Below, piece after piece: positions 55,451-64,000 of a stretch of DNA of 64,000 nucleotides. This stretch comes from Marinomonas mediterranea MMB-1 (lineage in GTDB: Bacteria > Pseudomonadota > Gammaproteobacteria > Pseudomonadales > Marinomonadaceae): contig NC_015276.1 of NCBI RefSeq assembly GCF_000192865.1, positions 3,596,001 to 3,660,000 on the forward strand, read 5' to 3'. Each line of letters begins with the position of its first letter. Position 1 is the stretch's first letter. The notes beneath the pieces are model-generated. The model was not told the origin of the DNA, made no database searches, and saw only the letters and a program-made list of their open reading frames with translations. Position numbers and translations under genes: made by a program.

Positions 55451-55455
55451 TTTTT
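55421..55455 (+). terminator. Terminator of the guide RNA
   Basis: AAAGGCCAGT-TCA-ACTGGCCTTT followed by TTCTATTTTTTT; 10-bp perfect stem. The T-run is on the plus strand, and the cas3 stop lies inside it at 55446-55448; on the minus strand only TTTG follows, so it is weaker there. Confidence 0.88.
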
Positions 55456-58400
55456 ACCAATCCCAGTTGGTCGCTGTACAAATAGTGTTTTTTCTCGTCG
55501 AAATTAAATCGCACTTCTCCATATCGCAATGACGCGATATAAGGCGTTGTATCTTTTTCCTGTGCCAGTTGTTCACAGCTCTCCTTAAAATCTCGCGTTA
55601 GCCATAATCGAGCTCGCGCCACGTCACTGAGTGAAACATGTTGAATATTAAGCACGCTTTCACGATTAACAGGATGCCCCTCATCGTCTTTTTCGCAAAA
55701 TGTTAGATGTTGATGACGGTCATCAAATACAAGGTAAATTTTTAAGGTACTGTCATCACCACGAAAAGGCGTTAACGCTTGAGGCAAGGCAGTTAAAAAC
55801 CAATGTTGTGTTAACCAGCCACCCAGTTTCCCTGCTCCGTTGTCTTTGTAGTTTGCTAACCAATGCCAGTTCATAATATGTTCTAGGTCAGAAAGGCTGC
55901 TGGCGGTTTTTGCTTTATTGATGGTTTTTGCCTGAATGTGCTGTGGTTGTTGGATTCTTGGCACCGCATCGAGGCGCTGTTGTACTTTTTCCACATCCAG
56001 CAATTGATCTAGGCGCTTGTTATTGAGTAAGACTTTGCCGCTTTCAAACCCTGGACGATGGAAGACAACTTGATCCGCATCGCTCGAATGTCGTAAGCCT
56101 TTGAGGTTGTATTGCATTAAACCAATATTGGGTTGTCCTACTTCGCCTTCGCGGTGGCGCTTTACCCGCCCTGCTAATTGAATAATCGACCGATACGAGG
56201 AAGGTTCTACCACTGCCCAATCAAAGTCGTGATCACGCCCAACCTCTTCTACTGGTGTCGCCACAAGAATAAATAGGGCATTTTTGGCCTCTGGATGACT
56301 GGAACGAATGCTCTTGAGGTGAGCGCGTATAATGTCATTGCTAAAGGCTTTTGGCGCGTCGCCACTTTTTTCTTTGCGCTTAAGCACATCATCTAGATGT
56401 TTTTCCTGTTCGGAGCGCAATAACATGACTTGCTGACTGTGGTAAGCCATAACACGAACTTGAATGCTTTCAGGGTAGTCTTGCTCTAATAGGTAGCGGG
56501 TCAATGCGACACAGGGTGAAATATTTGCCACTCGAACCACGCCAAATGACACCTTTAGATTGGTTTGCTCGTCTTTTAGATAATGATTTTTATGCAATTG
56601 CCAAGCTTGCTCAAATACGGCTTTGAAATAAGCGTCTTGTTTGCTTTCGATTACTGTGGCGTCTTGTTGGCGCTGGGTTTGATGCTTTTCAATAATCTCG
56701 TGGCATTCCACCAGTGTGGCTTTGCGCCGAGCGAGCTGTTTGTTAAGTTGCTCTACGCGCTTAGCAATAAAATCCGCATGTTGTTGACGGTATTCTGGAA
56801 TGGCTGCTTTTAATTCGTGGGAAGCGATGTTCGATACTTTGGTCGTAAACTCGTCTATCCAAGCGCAGCCAATGGTGTGTTCCGCATCGCGAGTTTGACA
56901 ATATAGGTTCCAACCTTCGCGGTAGGCGTTGAAATAGCCTTCAGCCATATAAGGCGGAATGGTGGCTGAGGAGATCATGACTTTTCGCCCAAGCATACCT
57001 GCAAGTTGAATTAATCGACCAATCGCAATGAGGTCATCGCTGGTGAAATCATCAATTTCATCAATGACTAAATCCGACGACATCAAACGCAGCGTTGGCA
57101 GAATATAGCGACCTCCTCGCTTGGTCTCGGTCGCGCCCATAATATGGTCGATGGTGCAGGCTAAGACAGGAGAATATAAAAAGGCTTTGTCGCGAGTTTG
57201 CGTCAGAACCGTTGCTAACCCTTCTTCTGGGATCGCGCAATCATAGTCAATATGCCCACTGAGAAGCGTTTCTTGCGATTCTGAACCACTTATCTCATAA
57301 GCGTTTTCGTCCAGCTTGTCTTTCTGTGCGTTACGCTGATCCAATTCAATCACAGCACGAGAGCCAATCTGTACTGCAAGTTCACTTTCATCCAATCCTA
57401 CCCGCTCACGATATTCGTGACCAGTCTGCAATGTGAGAGAACGCAACCCTAACGCCAAAATGAAACGCAGGCTTTTTTGATCTTTCGACAAGGCTCGCAT
57501 GACTTTGGCATTAGCGAAGGTTTTACCACAACCTGTACTTGCCATGTTTATTGCAAAAAAACCACAGTGCTTTTTGTCTCGTTGTTTTTCAGCACTCCAA
57601 GATTGAATTTTCTGAACCGCTTTATCCTGCCATTTAAAGCCAGCTGGACTAGGCTTTCGCAAGCTTTGCACCGCTTCGGCAACGGGCGGTTCTTTTTCAA
57701 ATGCGGGCAATAAATGCGCTGTTTGTGTCGCATGATGCGCTACGCCCACGAGATGTTCATCGAGTTTTTGCTTTAGTGTTTTGGTTTTTCTGTCCGTATT
57801 GGCGAATAGACCCGTTTTGTCTTGCCAATTTTTTGCCGCATCTTGTGACGAATAATAATGATCGCCCAGCATGAGGCACAATCTGGCATGGGTGAGCACC
57901 AGTCGAAAGCTGCCATTTTCAATACAGGTTTGCGCTTGCATTTGATGTTCGAGAAGCTGCTTTGACCAGCGTTTTAACTTGGAAAGCCATTTGCTTGATT
58001 GACCTAGTCGCCCCTTGGGAAACTGAAAACACTTTTTAACGCGCTGAGCGTATTCGGCCTCATCGTAGCGATTTTCATAACCCCATGTTTGCTGAATGCG
58101 GTTGAGCATCTGCTCTATGCTTTCTGCCTTTTCCGCTTTAAAGTCATTTTGATTAGGGGGCAGCGGTAATCTATGGTGCGATACAACTAACCACGCAACC
58201 AATTGAGCAAGAGGAGGCAAGGAACCAAGTGGTGAGGTGATATTCACTAACGGTTGTTTCGGTTCATTTTCATTAAGGCTGCCGTTACTTAACTGTGTTA
58301 GCCAGCCTTCATCTGTACCATCTGAGCTTTTTACTAAAGCATGCAGCAATAAAACGGAAATCCATTCATGGCGTATTGGGTCGCCTTTAAAGGTGTTTTT

Positions 58401-58820
58401 GCTATTAGGTGTCAACTTTTCTTGAAAAAGCGCGCTCGCTTTGCCCCAATCATGCAACAAGGCAGCGACGGCAGTTAAGCTTTTGATTAAGGGCAGATAA
58501 TGCCAATCGTTTTCTATCTCACTTTTTAGAAGGTTTCGCCTTGTGGTATTAACTGGCACGACACCTTCGTCATTAAATTTCTTACGATTCCCCACCACCC
58601 AAAGTAACTGACTTCTTGATCTTGACCGTATCCAATGACAACTCACGGCGGTATTTTTACTGGCGGTTTTGCGCAGCATTTTTTTGACGGTGAGCAATCC
58701 GTCTTCTGTGATGAGGGTTTGCCATGTGTTGTCGCCGATTCGGTTGGCGAAGGCATCAAGTACTCGGCGCGTCTTTTTGAGGGCGTTTTTTTCGCACTGA
58801 GAAACCAAGGTCACCATCAT
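55446..58820 (-). CDS. cas3: Cas2-3 fusion: nuclease-helicase of type I-F
   Basis: 1124 residues. The N-terminal Cas2-like domain (about 1-95) serves adaptation with Cas1; the HD nuclease has H123-D124 in LLHDWGK; the helicase has Walker A ASTGCGKT (427-434), DEID (587-590), motif III SSAT (617-620) and motif VI QLAGRVKRHR. Degrades targets recruited by the Csy complex. ATG overlaps the cas1 stop by 4 bp (ATGA). Slightly longer than the P. aeruginosa protein (1076). Confidence 0.97.
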   Translation of the reverse strand: MMVTLVSQCEKNALKKTRRVLDAFANRIGDNTWQTLITEDGLLTVKKMLRKTASKNTAVSCHWIRSRSRSQLLWVVGNRKKFNDEGVVPVNTTRRNLLKSEIENDWHYLPLIKSLTAVAALLHDWGKASALFQEKLTPNSKNTFKGDPIRHEWISVLLLHALVKSSDGTDEGWLTQLSNGSLNENEPKQPLVNITSPLGSLPPLAQLVAWLVVSHHRLPLPPNQNDFKAEKAESIEQMLNRIQQTWGYENRYDEAEYAQRVKKCFQFPKGRLGQSSKWLSKLKRWSKQLLEHQMQAQTCIENGSFRLVLTHARLCLMLGDHYYSSQDAAKNWQDKTGLFANTDRKTKTLKQKLDEHLVGVAHHATQTAHLLPAFEKEPPVAEAVQSLRKPSPAGFKWQDKAVQKIQSWSAEKQRDKKHCGFFAINMASTGCGKTFANAKVMRALSKDQKSLRFILALGLRSLTLQTGHEYRERVGLDESELAVQIGSRAVIELDQRNAQKDKLDENAYEISGSESQETLLSGHIDYDCAIPEEGLATVLTQTRDKAFLYSPVLACTIDHIMGATETKRGGRYILPTLRLMSSDLVIDEIDDFTSDDLIAIGRLIQLAGMLGRKVMISSATIPPYMAEGYFNAYREGWNLYCQTRDAEHTIGCAWIDEFTTKVSNIASHELKAAIPEYRQQHADFIAKRVEQLNKQLARRKATLVECHEIIEKHQTQRQQDATVIESKQDAYFKAVFEQAWQLHKNHYLKDEQTNLKVSFGVVRVANISPCVALTRYLLEQDYPESIQVRVMAYHSQQVMLLRSEQEKHLDDVLKRKEKSGDAPKAFSNDIIRAHLKSIRSSHPEAKNALFILVATPVEEVGRDHDFDWAVVEPSSYRSIIQLAGRVKRHREGEVGQPNIGLMQYNLKGLRHSSDADQVVFHRPGFESGKVLLNNKRLDQLLDVEKVQQRLDAVPRIQQPQHIQAKTINKAKTASSLSDLEHIMNWHWLANYKDNGAGKLGGWLTQHWFLTALPQALTPFRGDDSTLKIYLVFDDRHQHLTFCEKDDEGHPVNRESVLNIQHVSLSDVARARLWLTRDFKESCEQLAQEKDTTPYIASLRYGEVRFNFDEKKHYLYSDQLGLVKK

Positions 58821-59794
58821 AGGTTTTGTTCCTCAATTTGCGCTGAGGAGTAATCCTGTAGAGCGATGGTTTTAACCGTATCGAACATAAAGTCCATTGC
58901 TTTATGGTCAGTGAATTTTTGCAGGATCTGTTGCCGAAATTCTTGTTCAGTGGCGTTTTCTGCCGCGCAGACAAACGCCCAAGGCAGCACAATGGCGTCT
59001 TTAATTAAGTCGGCTAAATCAAACACCAAAGCGCCTCGACGAGTTTTACCATGCATAACGGCAAAGCCGTGAGGAATGCCCAGTACCCACAAACAGCTTG
59101 CGGCCAGTCCATAGGCTAAATAGTTACCATGATTGAGAAAGTCATTGGCTATGTCGGTCGATTGATGCTGACGCGTAAAGTCTTCTATTTTCATGGTGTT
59201 GGCTGCGAATTTATAAAGCACCTTGGTAAGCTGCGCTTCGGTTAACAATAAGTCAGACTGCTTTTTGGCATCTTCGGTACGTTGATGAAAGGTTTCGAAC
59301 GCCTTCAATAGCATGCTGTCTTGAGTGGTAAAACCTTCGCTTTTTAGATCTTTGTCTTTGTTCCAGATCTTGTCTAAAAAGTCGATTCGAGCGTTTTGAA
59401 AGCACTTGGCTGCTGCAAGTCTTTTGTCGTCGTCGAACCAGAATTGCAGCCAACCATGTAGATATTCAGTTGGTCGATATTCGCTTTGCGGTGTCAGCCA
59501 TTCAATCTCACTGGCCATATGAAGCGGTGTGCCACCACCTCCGCAAAAGCCCACCAGCACTCCCGCTTGTGACAGCATTCGCATTGCCGCTTGCGTAATG
59601 GAGGTTCCGGTTCCTAATAGAAGGACAGTCGTATTGGCAATCGGTATGTTGTAGTACTGATTTTCTTTTTTGGCTTCGGTTAAGTAGAGAACACGCCCGT
59701 CTTTTTGCATGACGCGACAGTATTCTAGGTAGTACATATTGGCTCGCTTTGAGTGCAATATGGTTTTCATGTCCGATGGCGAAAACTGCTCCAT
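58817..59794 (-). CDS. cas1: Cas1 integrase, type I-F
   Basis: 325 residues. Integrates new spacers with Cas2-3. Seen: N-terminal SPSDMKTILHSKRANMYYLEYCRVMQ (in parts), VLLLGTGTSITQAAM, metal-site candidates E186, H248 (in AVMHGKTRRG) and D262, at spacing like that of P. aeruginosa Cas1. AAGGAGTAG before the ATG. First gene of the cas1-cas3 transcript; a WYL regulator lies 128 bp upstream on the same strand. Confidence 0.97.
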   Translation of the reverse strand: MEQFSPSDMKTILHSKRANMYYLEYCRVMQKDGRVLYLTEAKKENQYYNIPIANTTVLLLGTGTSITQAAMRMLSQAGVLVGFCGGGGTPLHMASEIEWLTPQSEYRPTEYLHGWLQFWFDDDKRLAAAKCFQNARIDFLDKIWNKDKDLKSEGFTTQDSMLLKAFETFHQRTEDAKKQSDLLLTEAQLTKVLYKFAANTMKIEDFTRQHQSTDIANDFLNHGNYLAYGLAASCLWVLGIPHGFAVMHGKTRRGALVFDLADLIKDAIVLPWAFVCAAENATEQEFRQQILQKFTDHKAMDFMFDTVKTIALQDYSSAQIEEQNL

Positions 59795-59860
59795 TCTCTA
59801 CTCCTTTTAATCCTTAACTCGATGGCGTGTATTCACTCTCTCACGCTCCCCTTCTCTCCC

Positions 59861-59898
59861 ACAACACTGTAAATTTACACATGTAAGGCAACCTTACA
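59861..59898 (-). promoter_or_regulatory. Candidate operator pair upstream of cas1
   Basis: Two adjacent palindromes with TGTAA half-sites: TGTAAATTTACA (59868-59879) and TGTAAGG-CAA-CCTTACA (59882-59898). The first is within ACAACACTGTAAA (59861-59873), which recurs exactly at 60917-60929 upstream of the WYL gene. They lie 67-104 bp before cas1. Confidence 0.6.
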
Positions 59899-59922
59899 GG
59901 TCTGATTCTGTTTTACCTGAAT

Positions 59923-60786
59923 TCAGTCGTAGAGCCATTGTTTTATGTCAGGGTAGTTAACACATATCAGTTGCTGGGCCTGTGGGTCGGCTTCGAGCAT
60001 TTTGGTTTTTATCTGTAAATCGTCGAGGGTGTATTTGACGAGTGCTGCGCGTGTTTTGATGATGAGCTGGCCGTTTTCCATGCCGTAATCTTGCTCGATA
60101 ACGCGCTTTTGTTTGTCGTTCAGCCGTGAATCGGGCGCGAGTATCAGTTCTATTTCTGCATTCCAATGGGTGTCGTCGTGATGAGAATTTTGGGCGGGTT
60201 TTCCATCGTATTCGACGCTCTGAAAGCGGCTTATCACGAAATCGAGGTAGTTTTTGCGGTATTCACAATAAGCGCGAATGTGCCAGCGATTGGCGGCTTT
60301 TACGAACGAATGTGGGTAGATGAGCCTGCCAATCGGGTCAGCGCTTTTAACGGATAAATATTCGCAATCGACGGCGGTTTTATTGCGTATGGCTTTGATC
60401 AATGGCCGTATTACGAGGGGTGAAACAAACCGATTAGGCGGTCTGATTTTATAAATATGTGAGCGCTCACTTCCAGTCAATGATTCAGAAGGAAAGGAAC
60501 CCAGCTCAAGCCAGTTTAAATATTCATCGATGGTTTGATTGATATAACGAGGGGTAAAGTCTTGTGTGATGACCTGCGCTTTTGCCGTGGCGCTGTATTT
60601 CAGCGTGTTGTTGGTGTCGTCTTGGTATTGTTTGAGCCACTGGCTAGCGGTTTGGCGGGTGATGCCGAACGTTTCTATCAGGCGTGTGGCGTTGATCTGC
60701 CCTTCCCAAAAGACAATCAGTTCAATCAGCCAATGGTGTTGGTGACCTTCGCGTTGTTTTAAATGTCCTGCCGCTTTGTCTTCCAT
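59923..60786 (-). CDS. WYL-domain regulator, BrxR/CapW-like
   Basis: 287 residues. N-terminal winged HTH (about 15-90; FGITRQTASQWLKQY), a WYL domain (about 125-205, RWHIRAYCEYRKNYLDFVISR replacing canonical W-Y-L at RWHIRAY) and a C-terminal WCX-like domain. This three-part layout matches BrxR and CapW, repressors of BREX and CBASS defence genes. Directly upstream of cas1 on the same strand, ATG with AAGGAGCG. It is a strong candidate regulator of cas1-cas3 (inference). Confidence 0.85.
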   Translation of the reverse strand: MEDKAAGHLKQREGHQHHWLIELIVFWEGQINATRLIETFGITRQTASQWLKQYQDDTNNTLKYSATAKAQVITQDFTPRYINQTIDEYLNWLELGSFPSESLTGSERSHIYKIRPPNRFVSPLVIRPLIKAIRNKTAVDCEYLSVKSADPIGRLIYPHSFVKAANRWHIRAYCEYRKNYLDFVISRFQSVEYDGKPAQNSHHDDTHWNAEIELILAPDSRLNDKQKRVIEQDYGMENGQLIIKTRAALVKYTLDDLQIKTKMLEADPQAQQLICVNYPDIKQWLYD

Positions 60787-60876
60787 TTACGCTCCTTTTT
60801 AGTCGCCGCCTCTTATTTGACGACTTCTGTAAACGCTTCCTGTATTTAGGCTGCCCTTTAACGCTTTTTAGGTGTT

Positions 60877-60929
60877 TTCTTTAAAGTGTCTTCTTTAAAG
60901 TACCTTCTTTAAGGAGACAACACTGTAAA
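60877..60929 (-). promoter_or_regulatory. 14-bp-period repeat and shared motif in the WYL promoter region
   Basis: CTTTAAAG at 60879 and 60893 and CTTTAAGG at 60907 recur every 14 bp, each preceded by TT; the 13-mer ACAACACTGTAAA follows at 60917-60929. Positions are 91-143 bp before the WYL ATG. Consistent with autoregulation. Confidence 0.45.
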
Positions 60930-61011
60930 GGATGCGTTATACGGAACTCAAGTTCGGATTTGTAAAATGGAAGAGAAAAGAGGTCGTTTGTTGATGTCTA
61001 TCGAGGCTCGC

Positions 61012-62205
61012 TCATTTTGTCGCTCGAATCAATAGATTACGAGGGGTGATGCTTTTATCGCAGAACTCCCCTATTTCAACACGGTAACCCGATTCTTCAA
61101 GACGCAGTGCGCGATCAAGTACAAGCCAAAGTTCAAGCGGCCTTCTAAAGTACTGAGTGATTGCTTCCACCTTGAGTACCCGGCGCTTTCGTATGTCACC
61201 TATTTGTTCGTACTCAGAAAAGGATTCAAGAGAATGTAAAGTAAGTTGTTTTTGCGTGGCAGCCCATTGGCAGTAGGCGTCGAAGCCTTGTTTCATTATG
61301 GCGTCAGGTGCTTTTGAGACGGGTAAGTATTCGTCAATTTGCCTGTGTTGTCTTTGCCATGCATCAAAGCCCAATCGATAGGTCAGCTCTCGATCACGTT
61401 GCTTTTGCTCTCTCTTTCCGGCGGTAGCTATTTCTTTTACCGCTAGCCTTAGGTCATGTTTGCTTAACTTGAGTGTCGATTGTTGCGCGGTTTTTGAAAG
61501 CGGTGTGTAGGTGTCTTCTTGGGTCAGGTGGTAGCAACAAGGCGACAGGGTAACGGCATCGAGCTGGTTTGCCAGACTTTGTTCGATGAGTATACGATGC
61601 AAATCGCCGCAAGCGTGAAGCGCCACTGCGCTTTTTACCTGTTGTAATGCGTCATTCGCTTCGCCTTTTAGCACATCGGCACACACGAACGTTTGGTTGA
61701 GCGCTAGCTTTTGGGCGTCTTGTTCACCCGCGTCACACAGTGCTTGTTGCCATTCTAAGCTGACCACTCTGGTTGGAGTTCGGTAAGCAATGGCTTTGCC
61801 TAGGTGGCCTTTTCCGGCGCACCACTCAAGGGTTGAGTCAGCAATAGGAACAAGTTTCGAAAATGATTCGATTTGTGCCCACTTGCGCCCTTTTATTCCT
61901 GATTTAAAGTAGCTCGGCAATTCTCGCTTTTGCGATGCTTCAAGCTCATTTAGCGATATGAATGGCGCTGGCTGAAAGCCGTCTACGTGTTCGATCAAGA
62001 CCTTTTCGATATCACTAAGGACGTCTTCTAGCGGCAGATCATCATGCTGCTTTAAATACGCAACCAATTTCGGGTAGTCGTGTTGCCACGGCCAATGGGT
62101 CTGGGCGAAGGTTGCCACTTGCCATAGAGGTTGAGTCGCTGTCAGCCATTGGTCTAACGCTTTAAATTTGTCAGTTAAGGATAAGTTTTGCATCAACACG
62201 TGCAT
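61012..62205 (-). CDS. Methyltransf_32-family SAM-dependent methyltransferase
   Basis: 397 residues. C-terminal class I methyltransferase with SAM motif EWCAGKGHLGKAIA and LHACGDLHRILIEQ, CCYHL, the hallmarks of PF13679 (Methyltransf_32), whose substrate is uncertain. An N-terminal helical region precedes it. Start 62205 or an in-frame ATG at 62193; neither has a strong RBS. Divergent from the aminotransferase. Not obviously part of the CRISPR locus. Confidence 0.8.
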   Translation of the reverse strand: MHVLMQNLSLTDKFKALDQWLTATQPLWQVATFAQTHWPWQHDYPKLVAYLKQHDDLPLEDVLSDIEKVLIEHVDGFQPAPFISLNELEASQKRELPSYFKSGIKGRKWAQIESFSKLVPIADSTLEWCAGKGHLGKAIAYRTPTRVVSLEWQQALCDAGEQDAQKLALNQTFVCADVLKGEANDALQQVKSAVALHACGDLHRILIEQSLANQLDAVTLSPCCYHLTQEDTYTPLSKTAQQSTLKLSKHDLRLAVKEIATAGKREQKQRDRELTYRLGFDAWQRQHRQIDEYLPVSKAPDAIMKQGFDAYCQWAATQKQLTLHSLESFSEYEQIGDIRKRRVLKVEAITQYFRRPLELWLVLDRALRLEESGYRVEIGEFCDKSITPRNLLIRATK

Positions 62206-62384
62206 CAGTCTTGAGGTGTGTAAAGAATTATATACAGCTGTATTTCAATTTAGCCAGATAAAGATTTGTATTTTAGCGTTATTGGGGCAAAATAATGGTC
62301 TCTTTTCTGTCGTTGAATCGTCTCATTTTTCGATTCAACGACGCGGCACTGCGCGAACACGAACATTAAGGAATCTATTAAACC

Positions 62385-63581
62385 ATGTTTAAACATCTAA
62401 AGGCTGTTCCAGGCGATCCACTTTTGGCATTAATCGTTGCTCACCAACAAGATACGAACCCTAAAAAAATCGATTTGGGTGTGGGTGTCTATAAGAACGA
62501 TTCCGGCCAAACTCCTATTTTGGAAAGTGTTAAGAAAGCCGAAGCCTTTATGGTGGAAAATGAGATTACCAAAAGCTATTTGGGAGTATACGGCGCACCT
62601 GAGTTTTCGCCGATTATTCAGGATCTGTTGTTAGGAAAAGACAGCAATGTGATTAAGCAAGGTCGTATTCAATCGACTCAAACACCGGGCGGCACTGGCG
62701 CGCTTAAAGTCGCGGCCGATTTTATCAGCGCGAACCTTGACGGCGCACGTTTGTGGGTAAGCGACCCAACATGGGGGAACCACCAATCCATCTTTAACTC
62801 TGCTGGTGTTGAGGTCATTACCTACCCTTACTACGATGCCGTCACAAATGGCGTTCGTTTTGAAGAAATGATGGCGACGCTTGAAGCAGAAACCACTGAA
62901 GGCGACGTGTTGTTGTTGCACGCTTGCTGCCACAACCCAACGGGCGTAGATCTTAACCTTGAGCACTGGGAAGCGCTGACTGAGTTGGTGAATAAGCGCA
63001 ACTTGTTGCCGCTTATTGATGCGGCTTATCAGGGGTTCGGCGACGGCCTTGAAGAAGATATGGCAGGGCTTCGCTATATGGCTGAACGCGTACCTAGTTT
63101 GTTAGTTGCGAACTCGTTCTCGAAGAACTTTGGTATTTATCGTGATCGTTGCGGTGGTTTGAGCGTTATTGCTGAAACCGCTGAGGAAGCGAAGAACGCA
63201 TTTTCGATCATAGGACAAGCGATTCGTGCGAACTACTCAATGCCACCAGCACACGGTGCGACTCTAGTACACACAATTATGACGGACCCAGATCTTAAAG
63301 CACTGTGGGAAACGGAAGTCACGCAGATGCGTGATCGTATTAATGACTTGCGTTCTAAGCTTGTGCAAAAGCTTGCTGCATCTGGGGCAAGCAAAGATTT
63401 CAGCTTTATTGAGCAACAACGCGGTATGTTTTCCTATTCTGGTTTATCTTTAGAACAAGTACGTCAGCTTCGTTCTGAGTACTCTATCTACATTGCTGAC
63501 TCTGGCCGTATGAGTATTGCAGGCATCAGTGATCAAAATATTGATTACTTGTCTGAAAGCATCGCGAAAGTCGTTGGTTAG
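62385..63581 (+). CDS. tyrB: Aromatic amino acid aminotransferase (TyrB/PhhC type)
   Basis: 398 residues, fold type I class Ia. Seen: IDLGVGVYKNDSGQTP, HACCHNPTGVDL, and the PLP-lysine motif SFSKNFGIYRDRCGGL. Transfers amino groups between aromatic/aspartate-type amino acids and 2-oxoglutarate. AAGGAATCT lies before the ATG. Single gene with terminator. Confidence 0.93.
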   Translation: MFKHLKAVPGDPLLALIVAHQQDTNPKKIDLGVGVYKNDSGQTPILESVKKAEAFMVENEITKSYLGVYGAPEFSPIIQDLLLGKDSNVIKQGRIQSTQTPGGTGALKVAADFISANLDGARLWVSDPTWGNHQSIFNSAGVEVITYPYYDAVTNGVRFEEMMATLEAETTEGDVLLLHACCHNPTGVDLNLEHWEALTELVNKRNLLPLIDAAYQGFGDGLEEDMAGLRYMAERVPSLLVANSFSKNFGIYRDRCGGLSVIAETAEEAKNAFSIIGQAIRANYSMPPAHGATLVHTIMTDPDLKALWETEVTQMRDRINDLRSKLVQKLAASGASKDFSFIEQQRGMFSYSGLSLEQVRQLRSEYSIYIADSGRMSIAGISDQNIDYLSESIAKVVG

Positions 63582-63629
63582 CGATTAGTTGTTGATAAAA
63601 AAGATATAAAACACTAATGCAAAGTAGAG

Positions 63630-63667
63630 AAAAAGCTCGTCTAAGACTCATCGACGGGCTTTTTTAT
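63630..63667 (+). terminator. Intrinsic terminator after tyrB
   Basis: AAAAAGCTCGTC and CGACGGGCTTTTTT, stem with a G-T pair, 50 bp after the stop. Confidence 0.85.
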
Positions 63668-63812
63668 TCCTGTCTCTTGAGTCGTGTCATTATTAAGCTG
63701 TCCGTCGTAAATCAACAGCAAGCCGTCGAACCGAAACTGTTTGAGTCACATTGCTCTAGCCATGCTTTAATCGTACTATTCTGATGTCTTATGTTTTCAT
63801 CAAGGAAGTAAC

Positions 63813-64000
63813 GTGTTTCTCTCTAGCTCATCTAAAAGTGCTTATCACCACACTGTTAATATTCTGTCGAGACTGATCACTTATACCTCTATTGCGATTA
63901 TGAGCAGTAGCATGGCATTTGCATTCCCGAATACGTCTTATTTTCATGATAGAAGCACGACGTTGGAGACGTTTGCAAAATCAAGCTCGTTGAACATTGA
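63813..64000 (+). CDS. Start of a secreted protein, truncated by the window end
   Basis: Open frame of 62 codons from GTG at 63813, continuing past the end. CAAGGAAGTAAC gives a good RBS. The N-terminus has a hydrophobic stretch (about 17-36; LITYTSIAIM, AFAFP) compatible with a long signal peptide cut near AFA. Too short to identify. Confidence 0.6.
   Translation, partial: MFLSSSSKSAYHHTVNILSRLITYTSIAIMSSSMAFAFPNTSYFHDRSTTLETFAKSSSLNI

Noticed and set aside
61012..62205. Methyltransferase as a CRISPR- or defence-linked enzyme
   Set aside because: PF13679 proteins are common chromosomal genes; divergent from tyrB and separated from the WYL gene by 225 bp with no shared motif.

Overview
The window is chromosomal DNA of a marine gammaproteobacterium, most like Marinomonas or another Oceanospirillaceae. 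This rests on the gene set (FabY-type initiating ketosynthase, Lon, PckA, a choline ABC importer with BetI, a BrxR/CapW-like WYL regulator and a type I-F CRISPR-Cas system) and on moderate GC. It is an inference, because no rRNA or other marker is present. I see no tRNA or rRNA genes.

Layout. 135-7852 is an envelope-glycan locus: an AGE-family epimerase, hldD-waaF and a GT8-like transferase on the plus strand, facing three family-2 glycosyltransferases and ugd on the minus strand. 7972-36032 is mostly core housekeeping: sseA, tlyA, a MATE pump, lon, upp, a LysE exporter with a TetR regulator, a diguanylate cyclase, a glutathionyl-hydroquinone-reductase-like GST, a Bax-like glucosaminidase, fabY, a LysR/yceI divergon, tatD, pckA, gnd, trmJ, a SuhB-like protein, galU and an MFS permease. 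Two MITE-like inverted-repeat elements lie here (10078-10348 and 19222-19372). 36067-40013 is betI-choX-choW-choV, a choline uptake unit. 40455-47564 holds small metabolic and regulatory genes (PatB-like C-S lyase, DUF1801, fatty-acid hydroxylase, YceH, Gfo/Idh oxidoreductase, AEC transporter, LysR, pirin).

47810-60929 is a complete type I-F CRISPR-Cas locus. It has a 53-repeat array (47810-50958) with its leader on the cas side, then cas6f, csy3, csy2 and csy1, a regulatory gap, cas2-3 and cas1, all on the minus strand, and a WYL-domain regulator upstream of cas1. 61012-64000 returns to chromosomal genes (a Methyltransf_32 protein, an aromatic aminotransferase and the start of a secreted protein).

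The most notable object is in the 382-bp gap between cas3 and csy1. On the strand opposite to the cas genes lies a solitary mini-CRISPR: a degenerate repeat keeping a perfect 8-nt crRNA 5' handle, a spacer of exactly 32 nt, a second degenerate repeat keeping a perfect Cas6f hairpin, then an intrinsic terminator. The first 17 nt of this spacer match 16/17 a site about 55 bp upstream that carries the type I-F PAM (CC) and overlaps candidate promoters for the csy operon and for the guide itself. This is the architecture expected of a crRNA-like guide (CreR/CreA class) that makes the Csy complex repress its own promoter. A 55-codon reading frame overlaps the csy1 start in the same gap. The cas1 and WYL promoter regions share a 13-bp motif and contain palindromes and a 14-bp-period repeat, suggesting a second regulatory layer.
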